From: Saccharomonospora piscinae
GTDB lineage: Bacteria > Actinomycetota > Actinomycetes > Mycobacteriales > Pseudonocardiaceae
DNA: 64,000 nucleotides
Direction of reading: 5' to 3'
Assembly: GCF_005862235.1 (NCBI RefSeq)
Contig: NZ_VCEK01000001.1
Coordinates: 682,001-746,000, forward strand
Below are positions 39,729 to 52,412 of this stretch, in pieces. How positions within the stretch are numbered: the stretch's first letter is position 1; each line of letters starts with the position of its first letter. The notes below the pieces were generated by a model that saw nothing but the letters and a program-made list of their open reading frames with translations, ran no database searches and was not told the DNA's origin. Both the position numbers and the translations under genes were made by a program.

Positions 39729-40715
39729 TCACCCGGTTTCTTCGAGCATCTCCGTGGTCACCGCCGACTCGGTGTCGGGCACGCCCAGCTCCTTCGCGCG
39801 CTTGTCCGCCATGCCCAGCAACCGCCGGATCCGCCCGGCCACCGCGTCCTTCGTCATGGGCGGGTCGGAGAGCTGCCCCAGCTCCTCCAGCGATGCCTGC
39901 CGGTTACTCAGCCGCAACTTGCCCGCCGCGAGCAGATGGTCGGGAGCCGTGTCACCGAGCAGGTCCATCGCCCGCTCCACCCTCGCGGCCGCCGCCACGG
40001 CGGCCCGCGCCGACCGGCGCAGGTTCGCGTCGTCGAAGTTCGCCAGCCGGTTCGCCGTGGCGCGCACCTCCCGGCGCATCCGCCGCTCCTCCCACGCCAG
40101 CACGCTGGTGTGGGCCCCGAGCCGCGTCAGCAGCGCCCCGATGGCGTCGCCGTCGCGCACCAGCACGCGGTCGGCACCCCGCACCTCGCGCGACTTGGCC
40201 TGGATACCCATCCGCCGCGCGGCGCCCACCAGCGCCAGCGCCGCCTCCGGGCCCGGGCACGTGACCTCCAGCGACGACGAGCGCCCCGGCTCGGTGAGCG
40301 AACCGTGCGCCAGGAACGCGCCCCGCCACGCGGCCTCCGCGTCGGCGACACCACCGGAGACCACCGGGGCGGGCAGCCCCCGCACCGGCCGTCCCCGCTG
40401 GTCGATGAGCCCCGTCTGCCGCGCCAGCCCCTCACCGTCCTTCACCACGCGCACCACGTACCGCGTGCCCTTGCGCAACCCGCCGGAGGTGATGACGTGC
40501 ACGTCGGACAGGTGCCCGTACAGGTCGTGGATCTCCCGGCGCAGCTTGCGCGCCACCGAACCGGTGTCCACCTCGGCCTCGACGACGACCCGTCCCCCGA
40601 CGATGTGCAGCCCGCCCGCGAACCGCAGCAACGACGCCACCTCCGACCGGCGCGGACCGATCTTGGTGATCTCCAAGCGGCTCAGCTCGTCCTTGACCGC
40701 CGCCGTCATCGCCAT
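39729..40715 (-). CDS. whiA: WhiA, sporulation/cell-division transcription regulator
   Basis: 328 aa. WhiA combines a degenerate LAGLIDADG homing-endonuclease-like N-terminal half (start [20 protein letters not shown]) with a C-terminal helix-turn-helix ([21 protein letters not shown]). It activates developmental and septation genes with WhiB in Streptomyces. ATG 40715 abuts the yvcK stop (40716). Fourth gene of the operon uvrC-rapZ-yvcK-whiA, the order seen across actinobacteria. Confidence 0.96.
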   Translation of the reverse strand: MAMTAAVKDELSRLEITKIGPRRSEVASLLRFAGGLHIVGGRVVVEAEVDTGSVARKLRREIHDLYGHLSDVHVITSGGLRKGTRYVVRVVKDGEGLARQTGLIDQRGRPVRGLPAPVVSGGVADAEAAWRGAFLAHGSLTEPGRSSSLEVTCPGPEAALALVGAARRMGIQAKSREVRGADRVLVRDGDAIGALLTRLGAHTSVLAWEERRMRREVRATANRLANFDDANLRRSARAAVAAAARVERAMDLLGDTAPDHLLAAGKLRLSNRQASLEELGQLSDPPMTKDAVAGRIRRLLGMADKRAKELGVPDTESAVTTEMLEETG

Positions 40716-41690
40716 CTAATGCCCCTCCTCCACGCTCTCGATCAGACCGAGAGCCTCTCGCACACAGCCCGCCAGGGCATCCGGATCATGCCTGCCCACC
40801 CCGTCCCGGGTGGCGATCGACGCCAGACGCGCACGCCCGCCCAAAGCCCGGGCCGCGCGGCGCAACCGCGCGGGAGTGGGTACGGAGTCACGGTCGGCGA
40901 TCACCGCGTCCACCTTGAGCCGGGGAGCGTGGTCGAAGAGTACGTGCAGGTGACGTTCCGGCGAGAACCCCGCCGTCTCACCCGGCTGGGGTACCAGGTT
41001 GAGAATCACGACCTTCGTCGCGTTCGTGCGCACCAGCGCGTCGTGCAGGTCGGGCACCAGCAGGTGCGGAAGCACGCTCGTGAACCACGACCCCGGTCCG
41101 AGGAACACGGCGTCGGCCTCCAGCACCGCCCGCACCGCGTCCTCGCAGGCCACCGGCGGCCGCTGGGGGCGACCCGGATTGTGCAGGCTGACCCGGCGTA
41201 CCAGGCCGGGGGTGCTGGCGACGGCCACCTGTCCCCTGATCCGGCTGACCTCCCCGTTCTCCAGCCCCGTGACCTCCGCCTCGATCTCCAGCGGCTCCGC
41301 GGACATCGGCAGCACCCTGCCGGTGATCCCGAGCAGCCGGGCCGCCTCGTCCAGCCCGGCGACCGGGTCGTCCAGCACCTCGAACAGTCCCGCCAGCAGC
41401 AGGTTTCCCACCGCGTGCCCGGTGAGTGCCCCGTTGCCGCCGAACCGGTGCTGGAACACCTCCGCCCACAGCGTGCCGCCGTCCTCCGCCGCGGCCAGGG
41501 CCGCCAGCGCCTGCCGGAGATCGCCGGGCGGTAACAGGCCCAGCTCGCGCCGCAGCCGTCCCGACGACCCACCGTCGTCGGCGACGGTCACCACCGCGGT
41601 CACGTCCGCGGTGAGCCGCCGCAGCGCCGACAGCGTCGCGTGCAGCCCGTGACCACCACCGAGCGCGACGGCACGCATCCTCGGACTCAC
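40716..41690 (-). CDS. yvcK: YvcK/CofD-like UDP-sugar-binding protein
   Basis: 324-aa CofD-fold protein binding UDP-GlcNAc-type sugars, linked in other bacteria to cell-wall and carbon metabolism. It has the N-terminal ALGGGHGLHATLSAL, VTVADDGGSSGRLRRE and the late LHVLFDHAPRLKVDAVI. GTG 41690 overlaps the rapZ stop by 4 bp (GTGA); an inner ATG at 41678 is also possible. It lies between rapZ and whiA, the standard order. Confidence 0.94.
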   Translation of the reverse strand: MSPRMRAVALGGGHGLHATLSALRRLTADVTAVVTVADDGGSSGRLRRELGLLPPGDLRQALAALAAAEDGGTLWAEVFQHRFGGNGALTGHAVGNLLLAGLFEVLDDPVAGLDEAARLLGITGRVLPMSAEPLEIEAEVTGLENGEVSRIRGQVAVASTPGLVRRVSLHNPGRPQRPPVACEDAVRAVLEADAVFLGPGSWFTSVLPHLLVPDLHDALVRTNATKVVILNLVPQPGETAGFSPERHLHVLFDHAPRLKVDAVIADRDSVPTPARLRRAARALGGRARLASIATRDGVGRHDPDALAGCVREALGLIESVEEGH

Positions 41691-42592
41691 TCCCTGCCCA
41701 GGTCCCGGTGCACCACCTTGACCGCCATGCCGTCCTCCTTGGACAGCCGCGCGGCCAGTTCCTCGGAGATCGCCACGCTGCGGTGCTTGCCACCGGTGCA
41801 GCCGACCGCGAGCGTCAGGTAGCGCTTGCCCTCCCGCTTGTACCCGGCCCCGACCAGGCGCAGCAACTCGTGGTACTGCTCCAGGAAGTCCTCCGCGCCC
41901 TCCTGGCCCAGCACGTAGTTGCGCACGTCACCGTCGAGCCCGCTCTGGTCGCGCAGCTCCGGGATCCAGAACGGGTTCGGCAGGAACCGCACGTCCATCA
42001 CCAGATCGGAGTCCATCGGCAGGCCGTACTTGTAGCCGAACGACAGCACCGTCACCCGGGTCTGCGTGCTGGACTCGGTGCCGAAGGCGTCCTCGATCTT
42101 GGCGCGCAGGTCGTGCACCGACAGGGCCGAGGTGTCCAGCATGAGGTCGGCCTCCTCCCGCAGCGGCGCGAGCAGCGCACGCTCGGCGGTGATGCCGTCC
42201 ACCAGCCTGCCGTCACCCTGCATCGGGTGACCGCGGCGCACCTGCTCGAAGCGGCGCACCAGCACCGGGTCGGTGGCCTCCAGAAACAGCACCCTCGGCT
42301 TGTAGCCCCGCGCGTCGAGGTCCTTGATGATCGAGGCGAGGTCGTCGGTGAACGCGCGCGAGCGCACGTCCATCACGACGGCGACCTTGGTGATCGCACC
42401 CCGGGCCTGCGCGCCCAGCTCCACCATCGTGGAGATCAGCTCGGGCGGCAGGTTGTCCACCACGAACCAGCCCAGATCCTCCAGGCACTTCGCGGCCGTG
42501 CTGCGGCCCGCACCGGACAAGCCGGTGACCACCGCCACCTCCATGCCCGAACCCCGGCCCCTTCCGGTGCCGTCGGCGTCGTAACCCGTCAC
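41687..42592 (-). CDS. rapZ: RapZ-family nucleotide-binding protein
   Basis: 301 aa. In E. coli RapZ steers decay of the sRNA GlmZ; the role in actinobacteria is not established. The P-loop reads [11 protein letters not shown], with Arg in place of the usual Lys, a change also seen in mycobacterial relatives. Conserved features are [28 protein letters not shown] and the C-terminal [18 protein letters not shown] 42592 overlaps the uvrC stop by 4 bp; ATG 42544 is the alternative. Second in the operon. Confidence 0.93.
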   Translation of the reverse strand: MTGYDADGTGRGRGSGMEVAVVTGLSGAGRSTAAKCLEDLGWFVVDNLPPELISTMVELGAQARGAITKVAVVMDVRSRAFTDDLASIIKDLDARGYKPRVLFLEATDPVLVRRFEQVRRGHPMQGDGRLVDGITAERALLAPLREEADLMLDTSALSVHDLRAKIEDAFGTESSTQTRVTVLSFGYKYGLPMDSDLVMDVRFLPNPFWIPELRDQSGLDGDVRNYVLGQEGAEDFLEQYHELLRLVGAGYKREGKRYLTLAVGCTGGKHRSVAISEELAARLSKEDGMAVKVVHRDLGRE

Positions 42593-44562
42593 GTCTGCGA
42601 CTCCCCTCTGCTGTCGATCGGCTCCCCTGCGAGCGCGGCGCGCACCACCTCGGCCGTGCGGGTGCCGACTCCCGGTACCTCCGCGATCTCGGCCACGGTG
42701 GCCTGCCGGAGCTTTTTCACCGAACCGAAGTGCTTGACCAGTGCCGCCTTCCGGGTCTGGCCGAGACCGGGAATCCCGTCCAGCGCCGAAGCCTGGACCC
42801 GCTTCGAGCGCTTCTCGCGCTGGTAGCGGATCGCGAACCGGTGAGCCTCGTCGCGCACCCGTTGCAGAAGGTACAGCGCGTCCGATGTGCGCGGCAGGAT
42901 GACCGGGTCCTCCTCCGCCGGCGGCCACACCTCCTCCAGCCGCTTGGCCAGGCCCACCACGGCCACGTCGGTGACGCCCAGCTCGGCCAGCACGTCCGCC
43001 GCCGCCGTGGCCTGCGGGCCCGCCCCGTCCACGACCAGCAGGTTCGGCGGGTAGGCGAACTTGCGCGGCCTGCCGGTGTCCGGGTCGAGGCCCTGCTGGG
43101 TCCCGGCCGTCTCCTCGGTCTCGCCGACGTCCTCCCGCGTCTCCTTCAGATAGCGCGCGAACCGGCGCCGCACGACCTCCGCGATCGCGGCGACGTCTCC
43201 CTCGGTGGCGGCCTCGCGCAACGCGAAGCGGCGGTACTCGGACTTGCGCGGCAGGCCGTCCTCGAACACCACCAACGAGGCCACCACGTCGGTTCCGGCG
43301 AGGTGGCTGATGTCCACGCACTCGATCCGCAACGGCGCGGTGTCGAGCGCCAGGTACTCCTGCAGCTCGGACAGGGCGGCGGAGCGGGCGGTGAGATCAC
43401 CGGCCCGACGCAGCTTGTGCTGGGCGAACGCCTCCGCCGCGTTGCGGGTCACCGTGTCGGCCAGCGCGCGCTTGTCCCCGCGCTGCGGCACCCGCAACCG
43501 CACCCGCGAACCCCGCAGCTCGGACAGCCACTGCTCCACGGCGCCGGCATCGGCGGGCAGCTCGGGCACCAGCACCTCGCGCGGCACCACGGACCCCTCG
43601 GTGGACGTCTCGGCGGCCAGTTCGGTCTGCTCGGCGTAGAACTGCGCCAGGAACTGCTCGACGAGGGCGGCCACGTCCATCTCGTCGACCTTGTCGATCA
43701 CCCAGCCGCGCTGGCCCCGCACCCGTCCACCGCGCACGTGGAAGATCTGGACCGCCGCCTCCAGCTCGTCGTGCGCGAAGGCGATGACGTCGGCGTCCGT
43801 GCCGTCCCCGAACACCACGGCCTGCTTCTCCATGGCCCTGCGCAGCGCGCCGAGGTCGTCCCGCAGCCGCGCGGCGCGCTCGAACTCCAGCTCGTCCGAC
43901 GCCTCGCTCATCTCCCGCTCCAGCCTGCGCACCATGACGTCGGTGCGGCCGGAGAGGAAGTCGCAGAAGTCCTCGACGATCTCGCGGTGCCGCTCGGGCG
44001 AGACCGTGCCCACGCACGGCGCCGAGCACTTGTCGATGTAGCCGAGCAGGCACGGGCGCCCGATCTGACCGTGCCTGCGGAACACCCCCGCCGAGCACGT
44101 TCGCGCGGGGAACACCCGCAACAGCAGGTCCAGCGTCTCGCGGATGGCCCAGGCGTGGGCGTAGGGGCCGAAGTAGCGCACACCCTTCTTTCTGGGGCCG
44201 CGATAGACGTGCAACCGGGGGAACTGTTCGTTCAGCGTCACGGCCAGCACCGGATACGACTTGTCGTCGCGGTAGCGGACGTTGAACCGAGGGTCGAACT
44301 CCTTGATCCAGTTGTACTCGAGCTGCAGCGCCTCGACCTCGGTGGTGACCACGGTCCACTCGACACTCGCCGCCGTGGTGACCATCTGCCGGGTGCGGGG
44401 ATGCAGGCCGGACAGGTCGGCGAAGTACGAGTTCAGGCGGCTGCGCAGACTCTTGGCCTTGCCGACGTAGATGACCCGGCCGCCCGCGTCGCGGAACTTG
44501 TACACGCCGGGCGAGTCCGGGATGGTTCCCGGAGCGGGTCGGTAGGTCGCTGGATCGGCCAC
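42589..44562 (-). CDS. uvrC: Excinuclease ABC subunit C
   Basis: 657-aa nucleotide-excision-repair nuclease cutting both sides of the lesion. The GIY-YIG domain is at the N-terminus ([29 protein letters not shown] within residues 18-50), the UvrB-binding helix [19 protein letters not shown] is central, the RNase-H-like domain has [21 protein letters not shown], and a C-terminal HhH pair ([29 protein letters not shown]) closes. First gene of its operon. No LexA box is seen upstream, where the 21-bp arrays lie. Confidence 0.97.
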   Translation of the reverse strand: MADPATYRPAPGTIPDSPGVYKFRDAGGRVIYVGKAKSLRSRLNSYFADLSGLHPRTRQMVTTAASVEWTVVTTEVEALQLEYNWIKEFDPRFNVRYRDDKSYPVLAVTLNEQFPRLHVYRGPRKKGVRYFGPYAHAWAIRETLDLLLRVFPARTCSAGVFRRHGQIGRPCLLGYIDKCSAPCVGTVSPERHREIVEDFCDFLSGRTDVMVRRLEREMSEASDELEFERAARLRDDLGALRRAMEKQAVVFGDGTDADVIAFAHDELEAAVQIFHVRGGRVRGQRGWVIDKVDEMDVAALVEQFLAQFYAEQTELAAETSTEGSVVPREVLVPELPADAGAVEQWLSELRGSRVRLRVPQRGDKRALADTVTRNAAEAFAQHKLRRAGDLTARSAALSELQEYLALDTAPLRIECVDISHLAGTDVVASLVVFEDGLPRKSEYRRFALREAATEGDVAAIAEVVRRRFARYLKETREDVGETEETAGTQQGLDPDTGRPRKFAYPPNLLVVDGAGPQATAAADVLAELGVTDVAVVGLAKRLEEVWPPAEEDPVILPRTSDALYLLQRVRDEAHRFAIRYQREKRSKRVQASALDGIPGLGQTRKAALVKHFGSVKKLRQATVAEIAEVPGVGTRTAEVVRAALAGEPIDSRGESQT

Positions 44563-44616
44563 CCGTTCAGCCTATGGCGCCGCTCCGACAACCGGTGCGA
44601 CCCCTGCCCCACCCCC

Positions 44617-44742
44617 GTGTCCGCAGCCCGCGAAGCCGTGTCCGCAGCTTGCGTAGTCGTGTTCGCACTTCGCGTAGCCATGACCGCAGCCCACGTAGCC
44701 GTGTCCGCAGGCTGCGTAGTCGTGTTCGCACTTCGCGTAGCC
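44617..44742 (+). repeat. 21-bp tandem repeat array 1 (six units)
   Basis: Six consecutive 21-bp units start at 44617, 44638, 44659, 44680, 44701 and 44722; consensus GTGTCCGCAG-N3-GCGTAGCC with GTGTTCGCACTTCGCGTAGCC as a variant. A 63-bp higher-order period is present: units 2-4 resemble units 5-6 and what follows. It lies 54 bp upstream of uvrC. A degraded seventh unit may follow at 44743. Read on the minus strand in one frame the array would encode a heptad of pattern (G/D)YxxC(G/E)H. Confidence 0.92.
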
Positions 44743-44834
44743 ATGAGACCCCGAGCGAACCGGACACCCCGAAGTCCGTCCCGTGATTCACCACGCGGGA
44801 GTTCGACACCCGCCCCGGTCCTCCCGGCATTGCC

Positions 44835-44918
44835 CTACGCGGACTGCGGACACAGCTCCACAGCCTGCGGACACGGCTACGGGAACTGCGGACACGGCTA
44901 CCTGGGCTGCGGACACGG
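44835..44918 (-). repeat. 21-bp tandem repeat array 2, inverted (four units)
   Basis: Four units of the same 21-bp repeat on the opposite strand start at 44835, 44856, 44877 and 44898; the invariant core on the plus strand is CTGCGGACAC at 44844, 44865, 44886 and 44907. Array 2 faces array 1 across 92 bp, so transcripts through both could form a long imperfect duplex. The plus-strand frame of this array (CGHGY heptads) is in frame with xth. The 417-bp uvrC-xth region holds no other recognisable gene. Confidence 0.9.
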
Positions 44919-44938
44919 CGTCAGGACCGAGGCCCGGC

Positions 44939-44954
44939 GTATAGGGCGTTATAC
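44939..44954. promoter_or_regulatory. candidate operator upstream of xth
   Basis: Perfect GTATA-N6-TATAC dyad 25 bp before the xth start; the right half may also serve as a -10 (TATACA). No regulator is identified. Confidence 0.35.
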
Positions 44955-44979
44955 ATGCCCCGTGTGGGAGCCTCGCGGC

Positions 44980-45759
44980 ATGCGCCTCGCGACGTGGAAC
45001 GTCAACTCGATCACCGCCCGGCTGCCGCGCGTGCTCGCATGGCTCGAAGCGGCGCGGCCCGACGTGCTGTGCCTCCAGGAGCTGAAGTGCGACGACGAGG
45101 CGTTCCCCCGCGAGGCGATCGAGGAACTCGGCTACGACGTCGCCTCCTACGGCGCGGGCCGGTGGAACGGGGTGGCCGTGCTGTCCCGCGTCGGGCTCGA
45201 CGACGTCACGCGCGGGCTCGTCGACGAACCCGCCTACGACGACGCCGTCCAGCCCCGCGCGCTGGGGGCGACCTGCGGCGGTGTCCGCGTGTGGTCGGTG
45301 TACGTGCCCAACGGCCGCGAGCCGGGCCACGCACACTACGACTACAAGCTGCGCTGGCTCGACGCGCTGCACTCGACCGTGCTCGCCGAGGACGACCCCG
45401 CGCGGCCCTTCGCGGTACTCGGCGACTTCAACATCGCACCCACCGACGACGACGTCTGGGACATCGCCCTGTTCGCCGACTCCACCCACGTCACCGCCCC
45501 GGAACGGGCCGCGCTCGCGGTGCTGCGGGACGCCGGACTGTCCGACGTGTACCCGCGCGCGCTCAAGTACGACCGCCCCTACACGTACTGGGACTACCGC
45601 CAGCTCGCGTTCCCGAAGAACCGGGGAATGCGCATCGATCTCGTCTACGCCAACAAGGCCGTCACCGACGCGGTGACCGACTCCTACGTGGACCGCGAGG
45701 CGCGCAAGGGCAAGGGCGCCTCGGACCACGCACCGGTCGTGGTGGACCTCACCCTGTGA
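44980..45759 (+). CDS. xth: Exodeoxyribonuclease III (Xth/ExoA family AP endonuclease)
   Basis: 259-aa Mg-dependent AP endonuclease/3'-exonuclease for base excision repair. The EEP fold shows MRLATWNVNSITARL, CLQELKCDDE (metal-binding Glu), VYVPNGRE, the catalytic LGDFNIAPTDDDVWD and the final SDHAPVVVDL. ATG 44980 has GGGAG about 10 nt upstream and gives the family's usual start. The reading frame stays open upstream through the 21-bp array 2, so an extended form is possible but unlikely. The last 11 bp overlap the convergent LysR gene. Confidence 0.95.
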   Translation: MRLATWNVNSITARLPRVLAWLEAARPDVLCLQELKCDDEAFPREAIEELGYDVASYGAGRWNGVAVLSRVGLDDVTRGLVDEPAYDDAVQPRALGATCGGVRVWSVYVPNGREPGHAHYDYKLRWLDALHSTVLAEDDPARPFAVLGDFNIAPTDDDVWDIALFADSTHVTAPERAALAVLRDAGLSDVYPRALKYDRPYTYWDYRQLAFPKNRGMRIDLVYANKAVTDAVTDSYVDREARKGKGASDHAPVVVDLTL

Positions 45760-46660
45760 GACTGGCCCGCGCGCCGCTGGTCACGGCCTCGCGCAGCAGC
45801 TCCACCGCACGGAGCACCGCGGCGTTTTCCGCGCCGGACCTCCGGACGCCCACACTGATCCGCCGCATCGGCACGGGCGACACCACCGGACGCGAGGTGA
45901 GCCCAGCCGGCAGCTCCCCCCTCGCCAGCGCGGGCAGCACCGTGACCCCGATGCCGGTGGACACGAACGGCACGGCGGTGCGGTAGTCGCGCATCTCCAC
46001 CGAGAACCGGGGCACGAACCCGACCTCGGCACACGCCGCCAGCAGGACCTCGCGACAGGCGCCGTGGCTGAGGTCGTTGTCGATCCACGCCCGCCCCGCC
46101 AGCTCGGCGAGCGGCACCGTCTCGCGTGCCGCGAGCGGGTCGTCCTCGCGCAGCACCACCTCGTACGGGTCGTCGACCAGCCGGTGGACGACGGCGTCGC
46201 CGGAGTACTCGCGCGACCACGGTGACTCGACGAACACGTCGATGTCAAGATCGTCCGCGGGCTCGTCGAGGACCTCGGTCCACCGCAGGTCGAGCCGCAG
46301 CTCCGGAAACTCCTCGCGCAACACGGTGACCACGGACGGCAGCCACGCCGCCCCGGCCGAGGCGAAGTAGCCGATCGAGAGACTGCCCGTGCGGCCCGCC
46401 CTCAGATCGCTCGCCAGGCCGTCGAGCCTGCTCAGCTCCCGGAACAGCGACTGCGACTCGGCCGCGAGGGTGCGGGCGGCGGCGGTGGGCTCCACGCCGC
46501 GCCCCACCCGCTCGATCAGCCGCAGCCCCGTCTCCCGCTGCAACGCCGCGAGCTGCTGGCTCACCGCCGACGGCGTGTAGTCCAGCGCCTCCGCCGCCGC
46601 ACGGATCGACCGCTTCGCCACCACGGCCCGCAACACTCGCAACCGGCCCACGTCCACCAT
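45749..46660 (-). CDS. LysR-family transcriptional regulator
   Basis: 303 aa: N-terminal wHTH (VLRAVVAKRSIRAAAEALDY, TPSAVSQQLAALQRETGLRL) and a periplasmic-binding-like effector domain. It is transcribed away from the EamA exporter gene over an 81-bp spacer, the usual layout when a LysR protein controls its neighbour. The effector is unknown. ATG 46660 is used. It is convergent with xth, overlapping its end by 11 bp. Confidence 0.92.
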   Translation of the reverse strand: MVDVGRLRVLRAVVAKRSIRAAAEALDYTPSAVSQQLAALQRETGLRLIERVGRGVEPTAAARTLAAESQSLFRELSRLDGLASDLRAGRTGSLSIGYFASAGAAWLPSVVTVLREEFPELRLDLRWTEVLDEPADDLDIDVFVESPWSREYSGDAVVHRLVDDPYEVVLREDDPLAARETVPLAELAGRAWIDNDLSHGACREVLLAACAEVGFVPRFSVEMRDYRTAVPFVSTGIGVTVLPALARGELPAGLTSRPVVSPVPMRRISVGVRRSGAENAAVLRAVELLREAVTSGARASLTG

Positions 46661-46741
46661 GCGTGAACCATACAGCAACACTGAACGGTGATGCACAACT
46701 AATCGCTTGCGCTGTTGCGTCCTGCCGGTGACGATTGCTCC

Positions 46742-47686
46742 GTGACTCACGCGCCGTCGTCGACCACGACACATCCCGCTCACCCGAGAACCGACACCGT
46801 CAAGGCCGCCGTGGCGGCTGCCGTCACCATCCTGTTGTGGGCGTCCGCGTTCGTGGGCATCCGCGCGATCGGCGACGTCCTCTCCCCCGCCCCGCTCGCC
46901 CTGCTGCGGCTGGCGGTGGCCGCGGCGACCCTCACCGTCCTCATCCTCGTCAGCTCCCGCCGCCTGCCCAGCGTGCCCCGCACCCGGCGAGCGTGGTCGC
47001 TGATCGCGGCGTACGGCGTGCTGTGGCTGTGCTGCTACACGGTGGCGCTCAACGCGGCCGAACACCACCTCGACGCCGGCACCGCCGCACTGCTGGTCAA
47101 CATCGCTCCCCTGCTGGTCACCTGCGGTGCCGGCCTGTTCCTCGGCGAGGGATTCCCCCGTCCGGTACTGATCGGCGCCGTGGTGGGCATGAGCGGCATC
47201 GTCATCATCGGCATGGGCACCGAGACGCGCGGCGACTGGATCGGCGTCGGGCTGTGCGTCCTCGCCGCGGTGCTGTACGCGACAGGCGTTCTGGTGCAGA
47301 AAAAGGCGCTGGCCAGCGTCGACGCGACCACGATCACGTGGCTGGGCTGCCTCATCGCCACCGTGGTCCTGCTGCCGTGGACGCCCCAGCTCGTCACGGA
47401 GGTCGCGGCGGCGCCCGCCCCGGCAGTGCTCGGCGCGGTCTACCTGGGCGTGTTTCCCACCGCGATCGGGTTCAGCACGTGGGCGTACGCGCTCAAGCGC
47501 ACCGACGCGGGCAAGCTGAGCGTCTCCACCTACGCCGTCCCCGCGATCGCGGTGCTGCTGTCGTGGGTGCTGCTGTCGGAGATCCCGACCGCGTACGGCC
47601 TCGTCGGGGGCGCGGTCTGCCTCGCCGGGGTCGCGCTGTCGCGCTACCGGCCCCGCCGGCGGCGGGCCGAGACCCCGGCCCCCTGA
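46742..47686 (+). CDS. EamA/DMT-family transporter
   Basis: 314-aa membrane protein with ten predicted helices in two EamA repeats, for example ILLWASAFVGIRAIGDVL at the start of the first and GLCVLAAVLYATGVLVQKK opening the second. Such proteins usually export amino acids or metabolites. It is presumably controlled by the divergent LysR gene. GTG 46742 is chosen; an in-frame TTG at 46715 is possible. The substrate is unknown. Confidence 0.88.
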   Translation: MTHAPSSTTTHPAHPRTDTVKAAVAAAVTILLWASAFVGIRAIGDVLSPAPLALLRLAVAAATLTVLILVSSRRLPSVPRTRRAWSLIAAYGVLWLCCYTVALNAAEHHLDAGTAALLVNIAPLLVTCGAGLFLGEGFPRPVLIGAVVGMSGIVIIGMGTETRGDWIGVGLCVLAAVLYATGVLVQKKALASVDATTITWLGCLIATVVLLPWTPQLVTEVAAAPAPAVLGAVYLGVFPTAIGFSTWAYALKRTDAGKLSVSTYAVPAIAVLLSWVLLSEIPTAYGLVGGAVCLAGVALSRYRPRRRRAETPAP

Positions 47687-47702
47687 GCCGGCCCGGCGGT
47701 GC

Positions 47703-49983
<2,281 letters not shown>

Positions 49984-49985
49984 CG

Positions 49986-50612
49986 TCACCTGTCCTCCTC
50001 GCCCCTGCCATTCTCCACCGGTGCTCCGGGCAGGTGAACGGCGGTCAGCCGCTCGACGTACTTGGCCAGCACGTCCACCTCCAGGTTCACCGTCTCGCCC
50101 GGCTGGGTCCTGCCCAGCGTCGTGGCGTTCAGCGTGGTCGGGATCAGCGCGATCGCGAACTCCTCCCGTGCGGCGTTCGCGACGGTCAGCGACACGCCGT
50201 CGACGGCGACGGAGCCCTTCTCCACGACGTAACGCGCCAGCGACGGTGGGTAGGCGAAGTGCGTGAGACCGTCGGCCTCGCGCGAGAGGAACGTGCCGAC
50301 GCCGTCGACGTGGCCCTGCACCACGTGCCCGCCGAAGCGGCCGTCCGCCGCCAGCGCCCGCTCCAGGTTGACCGCCCTGCCGGGCAGCACACCGGCGAGG
50401 CTGGTGCGGTTCAGCGTCTCGGGCACGACGTCCACGGTGAACTCGTCGCCCGCCACCCCGGTCACCGTCAGGCACACGCCGTTGACGGCGATCGAGTCGC
50501 CGTGCCGCGCGTCGCTCGTGACGATCGGGCCCCGCACCGACAGCCGAGTCACCCCCGGCCCCGGCTCCACCCGCGTGACCTCGCCGAGTTCCTCCACGAT
50601 CCCCGTGAACAC
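49986..50612 (-). CDS. ribE: Riboflavin synthase, alpha subunit
   Basis: 208-aa enzyme dismutating two lumazines to riboflavin. It starts [12 protein letters not shown] and has the paired barrel motifs [11 protein letters not shown] and [13 protein letters not shown] and [16 protein letters not shown] 50612 directly abuts the ribD TAG stop (50613). Length is normal. Confidence 0.96.
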   Translation of the reverse strand: MFTGIVEELGEVTRVEPGPGVTRLSVRGPIVTSDARHGDSIAVNGVCLTVTGVAGDEFTVDVVPETLNRTSLAGVLPGRAVNLERALAADGRFGGHVVQGHVDGVGTFLSREADGLTHFAYPPSLARYVVEKGSVAVDGVSLTVANAAREEFAIALIPTTLNATTLGRTQPGETVNLEVDVLAKYVERLTAVHLPGAPVENGRGEEDR

Positions 50613-51655
50613 CTAGTCGCCTCCCTCGCCAGTGACCGGAACGGCGGAGATCCGCACATCCTCACCACTCATGGTGGCGGTTTCGACGCGCCACCGGTGT
50701 GCTTCGGTGACGGTTGACACGCCCGCGGGGCCCAGTGCGACGGCCCCCGCGCCCAGCAGCGCGGGGGCGACGTAGGCCAGCAGCCGGTCGACGCGCCGCC
50801 CGGCCACGAAGGCGCCAGCCAGCGTGGGACCGCCCTCCAACAAGACGTCCACCACACCGCGGTCACCCAGCACGGCCAGCACCTCGTCAGGATCGTGGGA
50901 GTCGAGCACGATCGTCTCCGCTGCGCTGTCCAACACCCGGGCGCCGCCGGGTATGCCGCGTGTGCCCACCACCACACGCAGCGGTTGCCGGGCCGCCAGG
51001 GCACCGTCGTCCCCGCGCACGGTGAGCCACGGGTCGTCGGCGAGCACCGTGCCGGTGCCGACCACGACCGCGTCCGCCGCCGCCCGGATCGCGTGGACCT
51101 CGGCACGCGAGACCGGGCCCGAGATCCAGCGGCTGGTGCCGTCGGCCGCCGCCACCCTGCCGTCGAGCGTGGCGGCGTACTTCCACGTCACGTGCGGGCG
51201 GCCGGTGCGCTCGCGGTGCAGCCACGCCCGCAGCGGCCCCGCGGCCACCTCGTCGGCGAGCGACCCGGCCTCGACGTCCACCCCGGCCGCGCGCAGCACC
51301 TCGCCGCCGCCGGACGCCGCCGGGTGCGGATCGGGCACCGCGAACCGGACGGCCGCGACCCCGGCGTCGAGCAGCGCCCGCGTACACGGCGGTGTCCGGC
51401 CGTGGTGGGCGCACGGTTCCAGCGTGACCACCGCCGTGCCGCCCCTGGCGCGTCGCCCCGCCTCGCGCAGCGCCACGACCTCGGCGTGCGGGCCGGGCGG
51501 CGGCTGCGTGGCGCCCGCTCCGACGCGGTGACCGTGGGCGTCGAGAATCACCGCGCCGACGGGCGGATTCGGACTCGTCGTGCCGCGCACGGCGTCGCTG
51601 AGCGCGAGCGCGTCCTCCATCGCGGCACGCACCCCGCGCCGCGCGGCGGGTGTGC

Positions 51656-51659
<4 letters not shown>
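50613..51659 (-). CDS. ribD: Bifunctional diaminohydroxyphosphoribosylaminopyrimidine deaminase / reductase
   Basis: 348 aa. The deaminase (1-145) has H58-A-E60 and the zinc cysteines C83 and C92 in [12 protein letters not shown]; the reductase (150-348) shows [14 protein letters not shown] and [15 protein letters not shown]. It performs the second and third steps of riboflavin synthesis. GTG 51659 overlaps the rpe stop by 4 bp (GTGA). No FMN riboswitch is seen upstream of the operon. Confidence 0.94.
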
Positions 51660-52342
<683 letters not shown>

Positions 52343-52348
52343 ACGTCG

Positions 52349-52354
52349 AGTGTA
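52349..52354 (-). promoter_or_regulatory. candidate -10 element giving a leaderless rpe-rib transcript
   Basis: TACACT on the minus strand ends 6 nt before the GTG of rpe, placing the transcription start at or next to the start codon. Confidence 0.5.
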
Positions 52355-52356
52355 GA

Positions 52357-52396
52357 GGGGCCCGCGCCGCCAGGGTCGTCGGCGTTCACGGGCCCC
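52357..52396 (-). terminator. Terminator between the CU044_5270-type gene and rpe
   Basis: GGGGCCCG (52357-52364) pairs with CGGGCCCC (52389-52396); an inner CGCCG/CGGCG pair (52365-52369, 52380-52384) extends the structure. It follows the upstream gene by 16 bp and overlaps the rpe promoter region. Confidence 0.5.
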
Positions 52397-52412
52397 GGGT
52401 CACCCGGCGCGC

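Noticed and set aside
44567-44830. 87-codon minus-strand frame with Leu/Arg heptads
   Set aside because: One frame of the 21-bp array; other frames of the same DNA are equally open, and there is no Shine-Dalgarno or homologue recognised.
42730-45759. 1009-codon plus-strand open frame covering the uvrC operon and xth
   Set aside because: Its first 2 kb are antisense to uvrC with no homology; long stop-free antisense frames are expected at this GC. Only the last 260 codons (xth) are real.
52343-52412. FMN riboswitch upstream of the rib operon
   Set aside because: Gap too short and no RFN core seen; the region is filled by a terminator hairpin and the rpe -10.
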